A DNA stretch of 64,000 bases from Lavandula angustifolia (taxonomy: Eukaryota; Streptophyta; Magnoliopsida; Lamiales; Lamiaceae). The position numbers and the translations under genes were made by a program. This document shows positions 35,900 through 46,741 of this stretch, piece after piece. The stretch lies in contig CM054807.1 of NCBI GenBank assembly GCA_028984105.1, positions 22,717,191-22,781,190 of the forward strand, read 5' to 3'. How positions within the stretch are numbered: the first letter of the stretch is position 1; each line of letters begins with the position of its first letter. The notes below the pieces were generated by a model. That model saw nothing but the letters and a program-made list of their open reading frames with translations. It did not search any database and was not told where the DNA came from.

Positions 35900-36681
35900 T
35901 ATTTGAAAACGGGCAAATAAGTATCATATTTGTGAAATAAAGAATTACACTCAATAACTCAAATGTATATTTTTAACAACATAAATTACTGAGCACTAAG
36001 TTAAAGTTTACGGAAATCACAGACAAGTGAAAGTTACACAGAACTAAGATCATATATTAAAAAGTTATAGAACTAAGAAATTGTCGTTTAAAAGCTATGA
36101 GTGAAATCCGACAAAAGTCATCAGTATTTAAAAATCACAGATCAAAATGGTCGTACAAAACAAAAGTTAGTAAATGAAACTTATGGGAAAAAATCACCAT
36201 TTTCCGGAATACTATTTGTCATATAGTCGATCAATAATAATCATTTGTGGTATTATAAATTAATAAATTATTGTAAATTTAAATCTTCACTAATTTTTCA
36301 AATCTAGTTGAGTAACTTATCATGATAAAAATCATTTTGATAAACAAGATATGATATTAACACCATTACTAAATTAATATGTAAATGGTTTCCCATATTT
36401 AGCCCAGCAAAATGCATAAAATTCCAGCTGAACCCTGAGATCCTAACGCTCGCTTTCGTCACCACATTTTTCTCGTGTTTTTCCGCTTTCTCCACTGACC
36501 AATTTCTCTCACATCTTCAGCTCGATTTTCAAGTATTTAACTCCACAAAAGGACAACACACCTAACCAACTACACACTACCATCTTAAATTACAATCTCA
36601 AAATTGATTAAAAACTATTAACAGAATCCGTAGTTTCCATTGTTTTTATTCCCACGTGAAAATCTAAGTGATCGAAGCGGA
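35900..36681 (+). promoter_or_regulatory. Upstream region and 5' UTR of the ALKBH10-like gene
   Basis: AT-rich unique-looking sequence. The promoter of the gene at 36682 must lie here, within about 780 bp of TE-derived DNA. I see a CCAATTTCTC box near 36500 and a weak TATTTAA at 36533, but no strong TATA box; these are guesses. Confidence 0.35.
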
Positions 36682-39631
36682 ATGGCGCCGGCGGCCGGCG
36701 TAGTGTTTCAGGGCGACCGGACTCCGACTAAGCAGATGGTGGTCCCGCAGCTTCGCTCGGCGGTGCCAGAGGCGTTCGCCAAGGACGCCATCATCGCATG
36801 GTTCCGCGGCGAGTTCGCGGCGGCGAACGCTATCATCGATGCGCTTTGCAGCCATCTGCAGGAGCTGGAGAGCATCGGCGGAGGTGTCGAATATGGATCT
36901 GTTTTCGCCGCGATTCATCGGCGGCGGCAGAATTGGGTACCGGTCCTTCAGATGCAGAAATACTATCCAATTGTTGATGTGACGGCGGAGCTTGAGAAAG
37001 TGGGGGAGAAGAAGAGAGAGGTGTTGGTTGTGTGCGCTGAAGGTGGTTGTAAGTCTATGCTGAAGGAGGAGTACGAGGAGAAGAATGTCGATGGTATGGA
37101 CAATGCCGGCGGAGAAACGGTGGCCGTTTTGCCGGAAAGTGATTACACTGATTCGGGTAAGTGATTGAATCCCCAATCATTTTTTATGTTGAATTTCCTC
37201 GAAATTTAATCATTTTGCACTGATTTAGGTATTGCAATACACATCTATCATTTTTAAGACTAATTTCATCACAACTCAGCAATATAAATTCTCGCCGTTG
37301 AATGTAAGATACGAATTGATAAATTCTCGATCTTTATTTCACCGATCGAAAATTTAAAAAAATATTGTTTGTTTGATAATTAATCTATAATTATTTTTTT
37401 GTCTTTTCATGTGATTGGTCCATTTTATTGTGTGAGAAACTGAGCATGTGAAGGCAAAATTTGATACTCTATCGGTCCCGCTTGACTTGTCTTGTTTTGC
37501 TTTTTGGGCTGTCCACTTGACTTGTGCTTTTTTTTTAATGAAAAATAATTACTAGACAAATTCCCACTTTTTGTTTGTGGCCACTCATCTTAATCTCGAT
37601 GTCCAAAAGAAACAAGATAAGTCAAGCGGGACGGATGGAGTAATTTTATTGTTACGGGAAAGTGCACCTGTGAGGTACCACTAAAAGTATCATTGATTAA
37701 TTTTTAATTATACTACATATCGCGGACTGCTTGTGATTGAAGGCGGAGAATATATATATAATTCATATATTACCACAACAAGAGGCATTTGCTAAACTAT
37801 ATAATGTTATCTGCAAAACAGACAGTTATAGCTGATTTCTGTATTGTAGTATATTTTTGTCTACGTGTTCGCATGACCAATACAAGCTATGTTTATATTG
37901 ATCTGCGGGCTGGAGCACAATTTCAAATGATATACTTCTATCTTCCCAAATCATGGTTCACTTTTTCAGTTTGGGGCCCAAATTTTACAGTCTTCGAAGG
38001 ATCGCACTAGTCTTTCAGTAACTTCGTAATGATTGTGCTTGAATGAGAGAGAAGCTGCTTGCACTTTTTCAGTAATTTAAAATTAAAAGAATTTTTGAGT
38101 TCTTCCTTCAACATTTCAAATTCCTTCCTTAATCTGAGATTTCAGGATCCCAAGAACTCCAGATTTTATGTTCTAACCATGAAGAATGTGAGGCGCGCCA
38201 AGCCAAGATCAAGATGACAAAAGGGTTTGTGGCAAAAGAGCCGGTTAAGGGGCAAATGGCAAGTCTTTTTCCTAATCTTTTTTTATGCTCTGCAACAACT
38301 CCTTCCTCACCCTATATTATGGACATACTGACAGGTTAATGTTGTTAGAGGTCTTAAGTTGTACGAAGACATATTCACTGATGTCGAACTCTCCAAGTTG
38401 AACAATTTTGTGCACGAACTCCGTTTGGCTGGTCGGGATGGTGAACTCTCAGGTGATTCTTGTGATTTGTTTTGCTTTTGTTGTTAGAATGCTTAGTTGC
38501 CAAAAAAAAATTATCCATCTTCCATGATTCCTTAGTCTCTGTGTGTGTGTGTGTGTGTGTGCTGATTGATTTCAGGCGACACCTACTGTCTATACAATCA
38601 GCAAGTGAAAGGGAAGAGGGAGTTGATTCAGTTTGGAGTTCCCATTTTTGGGCAGATCAAAGAAGATGCTACAGATAAACTCCAAAAGAGTATGGCAAGA
38701 TTAAACTCAAATGCATCGACTACTTTTCCTGACTGATCCTGATGATGCACCACCTTTTATGTTGATGCAGGTTATATCGAGCCAATTCCAGCCTTTGTAC
38801 AAGATTTGATTAATCACATGATTCAGTGGCATCTAATTCCAGAGAACAGGAAACCCAACAGCTGCATCATCAACTTCTTCGACGAGGTATTTATACTTTA
38901 CATTCCTGTTTTAAGAAGAACAATATTGAGTGCCTCATCAGCAAATGGAGATCTGTCGTCTATTTCAAAGATGATTATGAAATAGAATAGTGTGTGTGGA
39001 TTGTGCAGGGGGAGTATTCTCACCCTTTTCTGAAACCACCTCACTTGGACCAACCTCTCTCCATCCTGCTCCTCTCTGAGTCAAAAATGGCATTTGGTCG
39101 AACACTTTACAGTGATAGTGAAGGGAACTACAGAGGACCCCTTGCGCTTTCTCTTAAGGAAGGGTATGTAGCATAAGCATCATGAGTCTCTTTACTTAAA
39201 AACATGGAACTAAGTATGAATTTTGGATCCTTTTCAGGTCACTTTTAGTGATGAGGAGAAATAGTTCAGACACAGCAAGGCATGTCATGTGCTCCTCCCG
39301 AAACAAGAGGATCACCATTTCTTTCTTTAGGGTGAGGAGTCTCCAACGCGCAGAGGCAGAGACTAGTCTGGAACCCATGGCCGTATGGCAACCTCCCGAC
39401 ACCACGCAAGACAGCCACGAGCCTTTGGATATAATCCCAAAATGCAGCTTTCTGCAGTCTTCTCCTGTCGTGATGCTTGCCCCGGTGAGCCCAGGAAGGA
39501 CTCCACGAGGTGGTACTGGGGTCTTCCTTCCGTGGACTGTCGGATTGCCAAAACCTGCAAAGCATCTTCCACCACGAGCTCAGAGACAGCGGTTTCTTCC
39601 TCTTCCATCCACTCTAGATACGCAGAGTTGA
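36682..39631 (+). CDS. ALKBH10: ALKBH10-like 2-oxoglutarate/Fe(II) dioxygenase (RNA demethylase family)
   Basis: Predicted coding exons: 36682-37156, 38146-38258, 38335-38452, 38576-38689, 38771-38886, 39009-39163, 39238-39631; joined they give 494 codons in one frame. The N-terminal part (AIIAWFRGEFAAANAIIDAL) is the conserved helical region of plant ALKBH10 proteins. The central part has RELIQFGVPIFGQ. The AlkB core has residues H317 and H324-L-D326 in KPPHLDQP, then LLLSESKMAFGR, and the distal ARHVM (H379) followed by NKRITISFF with Arg for 2-oxoglutarate. The C-terminus is Pro/Arg-rich (AKHLPPRAQRQR). Arabidopsis ALKBH10B removes N6-methyladenosine from mRNA and affects flowering; the same role is inferred. 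The start was chosen because upstream codons lack conservation. No break is seen. ALKBH10A or ALKBH9 type are alternatives. Confidence 0.9.
37467..37640. mobile_element. Stowaway miniature element in intron 1 of ALKBH10
   Basis: 174 bp with inverted ends CGGTCCCGCTTGACTTGTCT and the reverse near 37612-37637, flanked by TA on both sides (37465-37466 and 37641-37642). No coding capacity. Typical Tc1/Mariner-type miniature element in a plant intron. Confidence 0.85.
38259..38334 (+). other. GC-AG intron 2 of the ALKBH10-like gene
   Basis: The donor reads ATG|GCAAGT and the acceptor CTGACAG|GTTAAT. This junction alone keeps the frame (KGQM then VNVVRGLKLYED). GCAAGT is the standard sequence of the rare GC donor class. 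The nearest GT would give a stop at once. Confidence 0.8.
38541..38560 (+). repeat. GT microsatellite in intron 3 of ALKBH10
   Basis: Ten GT units, 15 bp before the exon-4 acceptor TTTCAG. It sits where the polypyrimidine tract would be. Confidence 0.9.
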
Positions 39632-40481
39632 GAAAGAGTAAGTTTTTGTATGGAACAACATCCTGCTGAGAGATTTTAGTTCAATTTTGTTACAGCTGAG
39701 AATGAGTTGGGTTATACTCGGTGACAATTCAAAAATTAGGTTTAGGGTCACCAGTTTTGAACTTTCATTTGCCACAGTCGAAGTTGAGGCTTAGTTTAGA
39801 CAAGAGAGCTCAGTGTTGTATCAACTTGTTTTCCTTCAGGTTGAAGCTTTTGGATCTTGAAAATTGATCCCTTTGGTTTAACCATGTGCGCTACATTTAA
39901 TCTTAATCCAGTGTAACATGACAACAACTACAAAAAGATTCAACTTTTGTTAGTATCTTTATAAGAGGGTGTTAGAATCAAATTTTAAACTAATAAAGTT
40001 ATGATTTCATCTAAACATGTTTATCACTACAAACATTAGTCACATCATAGGATACAATCATGAAGAATGCCAAAAGAACAGTCAAGAGCAAAGAATTGAA
40101 CACAATGATTAGTTTGAAGTTCATATTGCCTTAATAGAATAGCTATAGAAAATCCAGTGGTGTTTGTTTTTCATCCAAAGCCACATCTCCATCATACAAA
40201 GAACAACATCATTCTTTTATCATTTTGCTGCCTCTGTTTTTGGGTATCTATTTACTTTAATATAAAGCTCTATGCTAAAGATGGTGAATGGTTTTCAGTA
40301 GGATTTGGTAATGATTGTAGTTGATCATTTGAAACAGGAAAAGACATGTTCTACATTTTCAGCCTCTTTCTTTCCACTTATGCTGTCACTGAAATATCGA
40401 CACTTGGCAACATAATGTTGTTGGGTTACACCTTAGAGCAAAATATCTTACCAAAGCAGTTTTCTCTGTCATTATTATAAG
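39632..40481 (+). other. 3' UTR and downstream spacer of ALKBH10
   Basis: AT-rich sequence with no gene seen. The 3' UTR of the ALKBH10-like gene should occupy the first few hundred bases; the exact polyadenylation site is not evident. Confidence 0.45.
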
Positions 40482-41057
40482 TAGGGGCGGATCCGGGGAT
40501 CTTGAGTTAGGGGGGCGAGTTTTATAAGGGGATTAATGGCCTTGTCCGGGGTTCAAGGGGCGGAGCACTTGAGAAAAAAAATTTAGAGGTGTTCGTGTCT
40601 ATTTGGGTATAATTAAACTTACTACTTAGTGTGTATTTATGGATATTATGTTTTTCATATGATATATTCCTTGTAATTTATTCGAAAAATATTATAATAC
40701 AACACCTTATTTTGACAACGCCCTAGAGGAGATTCAAGATTTTATTCAAATGATCAATAAGTATTGAAAAAAGAAAGCACAAACATAATATATGACTTGC
40801 ATAAAGTTATATACGTTAAATTACATGTGCAACTCTACCAAAATAGATGTTCAAACTTCAAATTCTATACCTCCACTAAAGTTAGTGTACTTCATATATA
40901 ATTTTTAATATTTTTCAAAAGCTAGTTGTCATATTCACACTAATTTTTAATTTTAATTTAAGGGTAGGGTGATAAATTAAAAAAATTCGGGGCAACTCGA
41001 AAATCAAAGTAGAAAGATATAATTCGCACCCACCCGCCCCCTTTGGATCCGCCCCTT
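40482..41057. mobile_element. Non-autonomous hAT element
   Basis: 576 bp bounded by TAGGGGCGGATCC and its near-inverse GGATCCGCCCCTT. An 8-bp target duplication, ATTATAAG (40474-40481) and ATTACAAG (41058-41065), has one mismatch. Length of duplication and ends are of hAT type. It has no transposase. Confidence 0.8.
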
Positions 41058-41383
41058 ATTACAAGCCATGCAGATTCGATACGGTGTTCCTCATCGATCA
41101 AAACACATTGTATTGCCAATTTCCTGTGAAGTTTTTCATTGGTATGACTGGCTGAAAGATCATGTTGATTTGTCTACGAGTTATGCCCTTTGAATTGCTA
41201 GTCATAATTCTTGTATCTATCTTCAACCCAAGATGCACACTTTTGGTTAAATTGACTGATTGCTTCACTGCATACAGTCTTAAGTAAAAAGAACCCAACA
41301 AATTTGTACACGAGACATAGAAATTTATTTAGTGAAGTGCATATGTCTTTTGCTAGAGACATAGCTTACAAATGACGCAATAA

Positions 41384-42387
41384 AAAGAAAGAAGCCGAAG
41401 CAGAGAGGACATAGAGGGCTTGAGCGCAGATGGGCGCACGGTGGAATAGTAGTTTTCCTTTTATTCATTTAAAAAATCCTTTCCCATTTGAGACTTATAA
41501 ATAAGGATCTTCTCCTTTAGAGATGATTGTCTAGACCTGTCTTTAATGTGGGAACTACGTTCTGCTATTGGGACGAAAGATACTCTTATGTGTTATTTGT
41601 GTTGTGGACTTTTGTCTTGCTTCGGTTAATTCAATCTCTCGGTTTGTGTGATATCTTGTGATCATCACTTTCACTTTAACATTTTGTCTGACCTACCGGA
41701 TGGTTAGACACGATCACAATCATCGCACGAAAATTAGGCGTCCACGGAGGGACGTGTTCAGGAGTTAGAGAAGGGGATGAGTGCACTCGAGACTTCGCTT
41801 CGGGGCGAACTGGTGTCCGTTAATAACATGATGATGGAACTGACTCGGATGATACGAATCTTGGTTAAGGAAAAGGTGGACCCGACCCTAAGCAAAAGTT
41901 AGGCGAGACACTTGATGGCGATGACAACTGGGGCAACCACACCCTGTCGACTAAGATGCCTGACCCGAATGGTTAGCGAGTTTGTCACGGATTTCATATC
42001 TCGTATGGTCCACAAGGGATTTTAGTTTACCACGAATCGATTGGACTCCATAATCAAAAAAGTGTTTGTGATTGTTCCACAAGAAATGAAACATGTTCCT
42101 GGTTTGGCGGAATCATACTATTTAGACTGGTTTTTGAATGGTCTATGCGATGATATACGCTTCAAGATCTGCTCCCATGATGCGTGAACACTTTCTGACA
42201 CTATTCATCTGGAAAAAGAGATTGAGCACGAAGTGCACGTGTCTTGAGAGTACATCCGACTCCAGACACACCAATGTTCGCAATCGACATCTGTGTACAC
42301 TTCGGGCATCACAGGCTATGTTCCCAGCCCGTCAATTGGTTCAGGTGGAGGAACTTCGAGCTATTCACACAATTAGGAGGTCTTGAA
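41384..42387 (+). pseudogene. Decayed Ty3/gypsy LTR and gag remnant
   Basis: From 41756 the plus strand reads VQELEKGMSALETSLRGEL, the N-terminal coiled-coil of a gypsy Gag. Further on (42060-42185) it reads VPQEMKHVPGLAESYYLDWF and NGLCDDIRFKI, the Retrotrans_gag core. Stops and frame changes abound. The preceding text, 41384-41690, has a TATAAATA (41496) and may be the matching LTR, but I could not define its ends or a primer site. It is cut by the family-C LTR at about 42388. Confidence 0.5.
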
Positions 42388-43289
42388 TTAATTATATTGA
42401 GCATGTCTCAGTCGATACGTTCACTGGGCAGATCACTAGTTATAGTCCTAGCAACTTTACAAGGGTTCAAACACAAGGTTTTTGATTCTCCAACTATGTA
42501 GGAGTTCTTACAATAAGAACAATTGAAGATATGAACTGCTTCGATGTCTAAGCGTATGATATAACATGGTTAGCTTAGAATAGAGAATGGAAACTAGATT
42601 ACTCTAGAGTGAAAAACTGTTTACGAATCTATCTATGCATAAAGTTCTTCACTGGTTTTGTCTTGCGGTTGCTAGAGCTTTGAGTGCGTGAATGTTTGAT
42701 GTTCCCCGGTCGTGTCTTCAATTCTTGAAGATCGATCTATATTTATAGTCTTGACTCATAAAAAGATTCGTTGGAAAAGATCTAGCCACGTTTCAAAAAC
42801 GACAAGGAAAATAACCATCTTGAATTTGAATGCTACTGCAGAGATTCTCTCTTTTTCAGTCTTGAGGGAAGCTTTATATCAGTGCAAATATAGTGCTGGC
42901 AGCTCCTCAGTGGTCGAGGTTGAATAGTAGGTGAGGCTTCTTCAAACATCAAAGCTGATGTTGAGTTGATTTCCTTTGATACCTCAAACACTTTAACTGA
43001 GTTGTCCTCTACTGACTTTCTTCTGAAACATTCATCTTGCATGCCAATTCCTTTGTATTGATGTTCAACACACAATAAATAGGTTTTGAACAACGCTAAA
43101 ATGTCTTCAAAACTGACTTCATCCATTGTGAAAAGATATGCAACTGAGCCCATCAACTGCGAACTCTAGCTAGCCTACTGAGTTCCTAACATGCTGAACC
43201 CAACTAAGCTATTACATTATATGCTTCATCACTCAGCTAAGGCTTTTGGGATCTTCAAATCTTATCTTATAGTGAATTATCACCCAACA
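42388..43289 (-). repeat. Truncated 3' LTR of element C
   Basis: In element orientation it begins TGTTGGGTGATAATTC at 43289 and matches the first two thirds of the complete LTR at 55161-56428. It loses about the last 370 bp and stops near 42388 against gypsy sequence. Confidence 0.8.
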
Positions 43290-43293
43290 ACCA

Positions 43294-46174
43294 TTATCTG
43301 TGGGTGACAGGAAAGTTCATCTCCTCGATTGGGGGCGGAGGAGGATCACAAGGGTTTACAAACAATTTATCAGCATCGACTGACTTCTTCCATTCTCTCC
43401 AAATATAAAAGGTCTTGATGAAGTCTATCTTGATCTCTTCCCATCTCTGATTAAGTTTCCATGGCATCCAGTTGTCTGTACGAGGGTGTATGATGTGTTT
43501 CAGATTATTTTTCTGAGCTCCTTGTCTGTAAAACTTTGATGTAGTTGGGATTCTCTGTCCTTCTCCGTAATGCGGTCTCTGGCTTCCTTCTCTGTTCTCT
43601 TTCTCAGAGCTTCCAAATCGTCTAGTCTCAGCCTTTCTCTCGCTTCACTGACATGTCTTGCCTCTATTGTCAAATCAAGTCCTCTGTCGCATGCGTCCCA
43701 CAAGGCTTTCTGCTCAACCTCTTATTCCTTAGATACTTTCGTTGTGGGAACATGATGTTCAGACGTGATCTTTATTTTAGCTTCTGAGTCCTTGGAAGAC
43801 GATTTCTGAGTTTCTTAAGCTTCTTCTTCATTGGCTTTAGCAGCCTTAGTTCTTGTTTGGCTTGGAACGATTGTTCTGGCTTTCTTAGGCACAATTGTTG
43901 TAACAGTTACCGCCTTCTTCTGAATTTTCTTCTTAGCAGCTAGATTATGTTCCTCGGCTTGTAGTCTCTCAACCATTTTCCTATCATATTCCTCTTGTTC
44001 TTTTGGGCTTTTGAACTTAGGCGGAGGAGTAGGAGATCGTTCAGCTTGTTTCTTGCCTTTCGCTGTAGAGCGCACATGCTTATCTTCATTTGACAAATCA
44101 ACGAACTCAGCTATTTCATCAATTGCGGCCTGAGTTGAGGATCCTTCTCCTGATCCACCAACTATATAGAGAATTATTGGCCTCTCCTGGTTACTCTTCT
44201 CTCCTTCCCTTACTTCGTCCCCTTTATCAGAAATATCAGTTGTGATTATCTGATGTTCTTTCTTTATCTCATCAATCTTCCCTTTACCACTTCCTTCCCC
44301 CTTTTTGGCATCATCAAGTTTTGAAACAAGGGTGGAAAGAGCGGTCACCTGATGCGTTAGAGATTCGACATAATTTTGAACGATGTTCACTCTGGACTCA
44401 ACATTAGAAATAGCATCGGTGTATTCTTTCCATTACTTGCCATGCATAGTTTGGATGACTTTAAGAAGCGAGTCTTATCTATCATGAGGGAGTCATCTAG
44501 AAGACACACACACTCTTCTTGTGCCTTAGTGTATTAGGACCACTTAACATGAACGTCTTTTACGAGAAGTCGGTTCTTGTTTCCTTGACGTTTCAAGCTC
44601 TTGTTAATAGTCTTTGCGAAGACTTCATTAATGTCTTCAGCCTAAATAACGTGATTCACTGAGTCTCTCATCAGTAGATGTGATCGGCTGCTTCTTGGAA
44701 GAAGTAGTTGCAGCTTCGTTGGCACAGATGGTGGCGATGGAGGTGCATCATCATGATCACTAGGAGATTGTCCCTTAGCAGATCCTCCCTGGTCTACATT
44801 CTTAGGTGCCAAGTCCTTGTCAGCTTCATCATTGTCATCCTGAGTCTGTTGCTGAGTAGGAGATTCAGTTCCGTTCTTCATACTTAATAAGTAACAACAT
44901 TGTGGACCTCAACTCTTCCATAGACGCTATATCACCAGGCTCCCCATAACCTATTTCTATCCTAAGTTGTAGGTACAGTCCTTAGGTTGATCGTCCCATC
45001 GAGGATATCCCAATCCAGGAAGCACAGACGCATTTGAACCATAGCCCTACAAGCTATATCTACAAGATCCGAGCGATCAAAGATCTCTGGTATCTGTTCA
45101 GAAATTTCTTCAATAACTCTATTCATAGCTGCTTGAATAGTGTCCGGTAGATTCTCAGAGACTTCAGTCATTGAATCGTCTGACCTAACTTAGGGTTCAG
45201 ATTGAGTCTCTTCAGAGTCAATCATTTTGACTTTGTCTTTCAGAGTGGCCTCCTCCTTGCCAAACTCTGAGCCCTGCATATCGATCTATTCTACTATGGG
45301 AAAAGGAGTTTCAGTTTTATTGAGCAACTTCCTCTTCTTAGAGGGTTCTGGCATTGGTGCCTGAGTCATTGGTACTGAACGTTTGTTTACCGCAACACGT
45401 CCAATTGAATTTGAAATCATCGAGGGTTACTTTTCATCTGCAAGAATCAGTGATCATGATTGATACGTGGCTCCCATATAGTAACTTGTCGACGGGGAGG
45501 AGCTTCAGTACTCCATCAGTTTCAACAAACTCTTGGGCTTGAGCGTTAAGTTCACTTGTGAAGAACTCAACCTAATTAATCATTTCTCTGTCAACGATTG
45601 CCATCATGATCTGAAGTTTTATCTTGGATAACTGATCAAAGGATCCAGCTGAACTTGTCAGGATGTGTGATACTATGTACACCGGTCCTCTATACTCTAG
45701 CAGGAGTTGGTTCTTCGCAAATGCGGCTCGAAAATTGACATTTTGTCACCTGTCGAAACGCTTAAGATAAGCATTGATACATGTTTCATTTTAGCCAATA
45801 GGAGAAATACTGTCATTCTAAAGATTAAAACTGTGAATCCAACGGTTTTGAACTTCAATCAGGGCTACTTCTGGTTTCCATACATGAGGTTTCACCTCCT
45901 CTTTATATGTTATGGAAGATATATCCATCACATTATCTTCGTTACGTCGAAGATTGTAGAAAAACTCTGCCAGTTGCCTCAGTAAATAGACATGAGGTTG
46001 TTCGGTCAGAAATGTCTCGAGTCTTGAGGCAGATAGAACATCGAAGATCGGCTCTTTGTAATCTAAGTTCGACTTCCTGAAGGTCATCACAAGCTCGAAC
46101 CACAAACGGTTGTTCTTCAGAATGTCATCTATCTCAACTGGTACGAAAACTGTGTTGTCTGAGGTCGTCGCCAT
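43294..46174 (-). pseudogene. Third (envelope-like) ORF of element C
   Basis: Start at 46174 (MATTSDNTVFVPVEIDDILK), stop at 43294-43296; about 960 codons. The N-terminal domain (DDILKNNRLWFELVMTF; RQLAEFFYNLRR) matches that of element A. It is open to 45818, then breaks. A helical block is at 44962-45171 (EEISEQIPEIFDRSDLVDIA), an acidic stretch at 44642-44881, a coiled-coil/Lys-rich part at 43815-44390, and the C-terminal signature RTDNWMP with RWEEIKIDFIK at about 43415-43480, ending PPPPPIEEMNF. Unlike the copy in element A this one has little CG-altered text, so its breaks are likely real. A splice-acceptor-like CTCCTTTTGCAG lies 11 bases before the ATG. Confidence 0.7.
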
Positions 46175-46741
46175 TATAGAGATTCTGCAAAAGGAGTGTT
46201 AGCGCTTAAAAATAGAGTAAGTCAGTAATTACCAAAGATTTAGTGTTAGATGGTAGTAGAGATCTTAATGCAGCGAAAATATGCAGAGCATTAATGGCAG
46301 AAATATAGTTTCATTTTGATCAAGTATGATATATGTGATATATACATGTGAAGCGGTTTTCAACAGACGATTTAGATTTGACCATGCTTTAAAGTAGACG
46401 GTAGAGATTTCATGTTATAAGCGATAATTATTACTATGTCGACTATAATCTCGACCTACGTATCTATCGCTAATAAGGTAAGGTGAGATGGCATGCATTA
46501 AATGCGCCACAGTTTGTATATGAAATGTCATGCTTTTAATGAAAATGATTTTAATAATGATATCCTTTATGAATTAATGGCGGGAAATAAATGCGATACG
46601 TGTGATGAATATCAAATTTTGAATAGGATACGCAACCCTGTCAGTTGAACATAGTTGTCAACTGATACCACTATGTGGATACTAAATATGTTCAGTACTT
46701 CTATTTAAGTTCCCCCCTTCATGAATGGTTCTAGGATCTTC
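46175..46741 (-). promoter_or_regulatory. Spacer between pol and ORF3 of element C
   Basis: About 570 bp, non-coding. On the minus strand it holds GGTATCAGTTGACAACTATG and GTTCAACTGACAGGGTTGCG (about 46625-46675), the counterpart of 20021-20060 in element A. Confidence 0.5.

Noticed and set aside
36664..37176. A 170-codon antisense frame across exon 1 of the ALKBH10-like gene
   Set aside because: It is the shadow of a GC-rich coding exon whose sense frame matches a known family.
38472..38678. An open frame starting in intron 3 of ALKBH10
   Set aside because: It crosses the GT microsatellite and the exon-4 acceptor in the wrong frame.
43815..44390. A 191-codon Lys/Glu-rich minus-strand frame as a stand-alone nuclear protein
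   Set aside because: It is the coiled-coil/Lys-rich part of the third ORF of element C, with the C-terminal signature following in the next frame.
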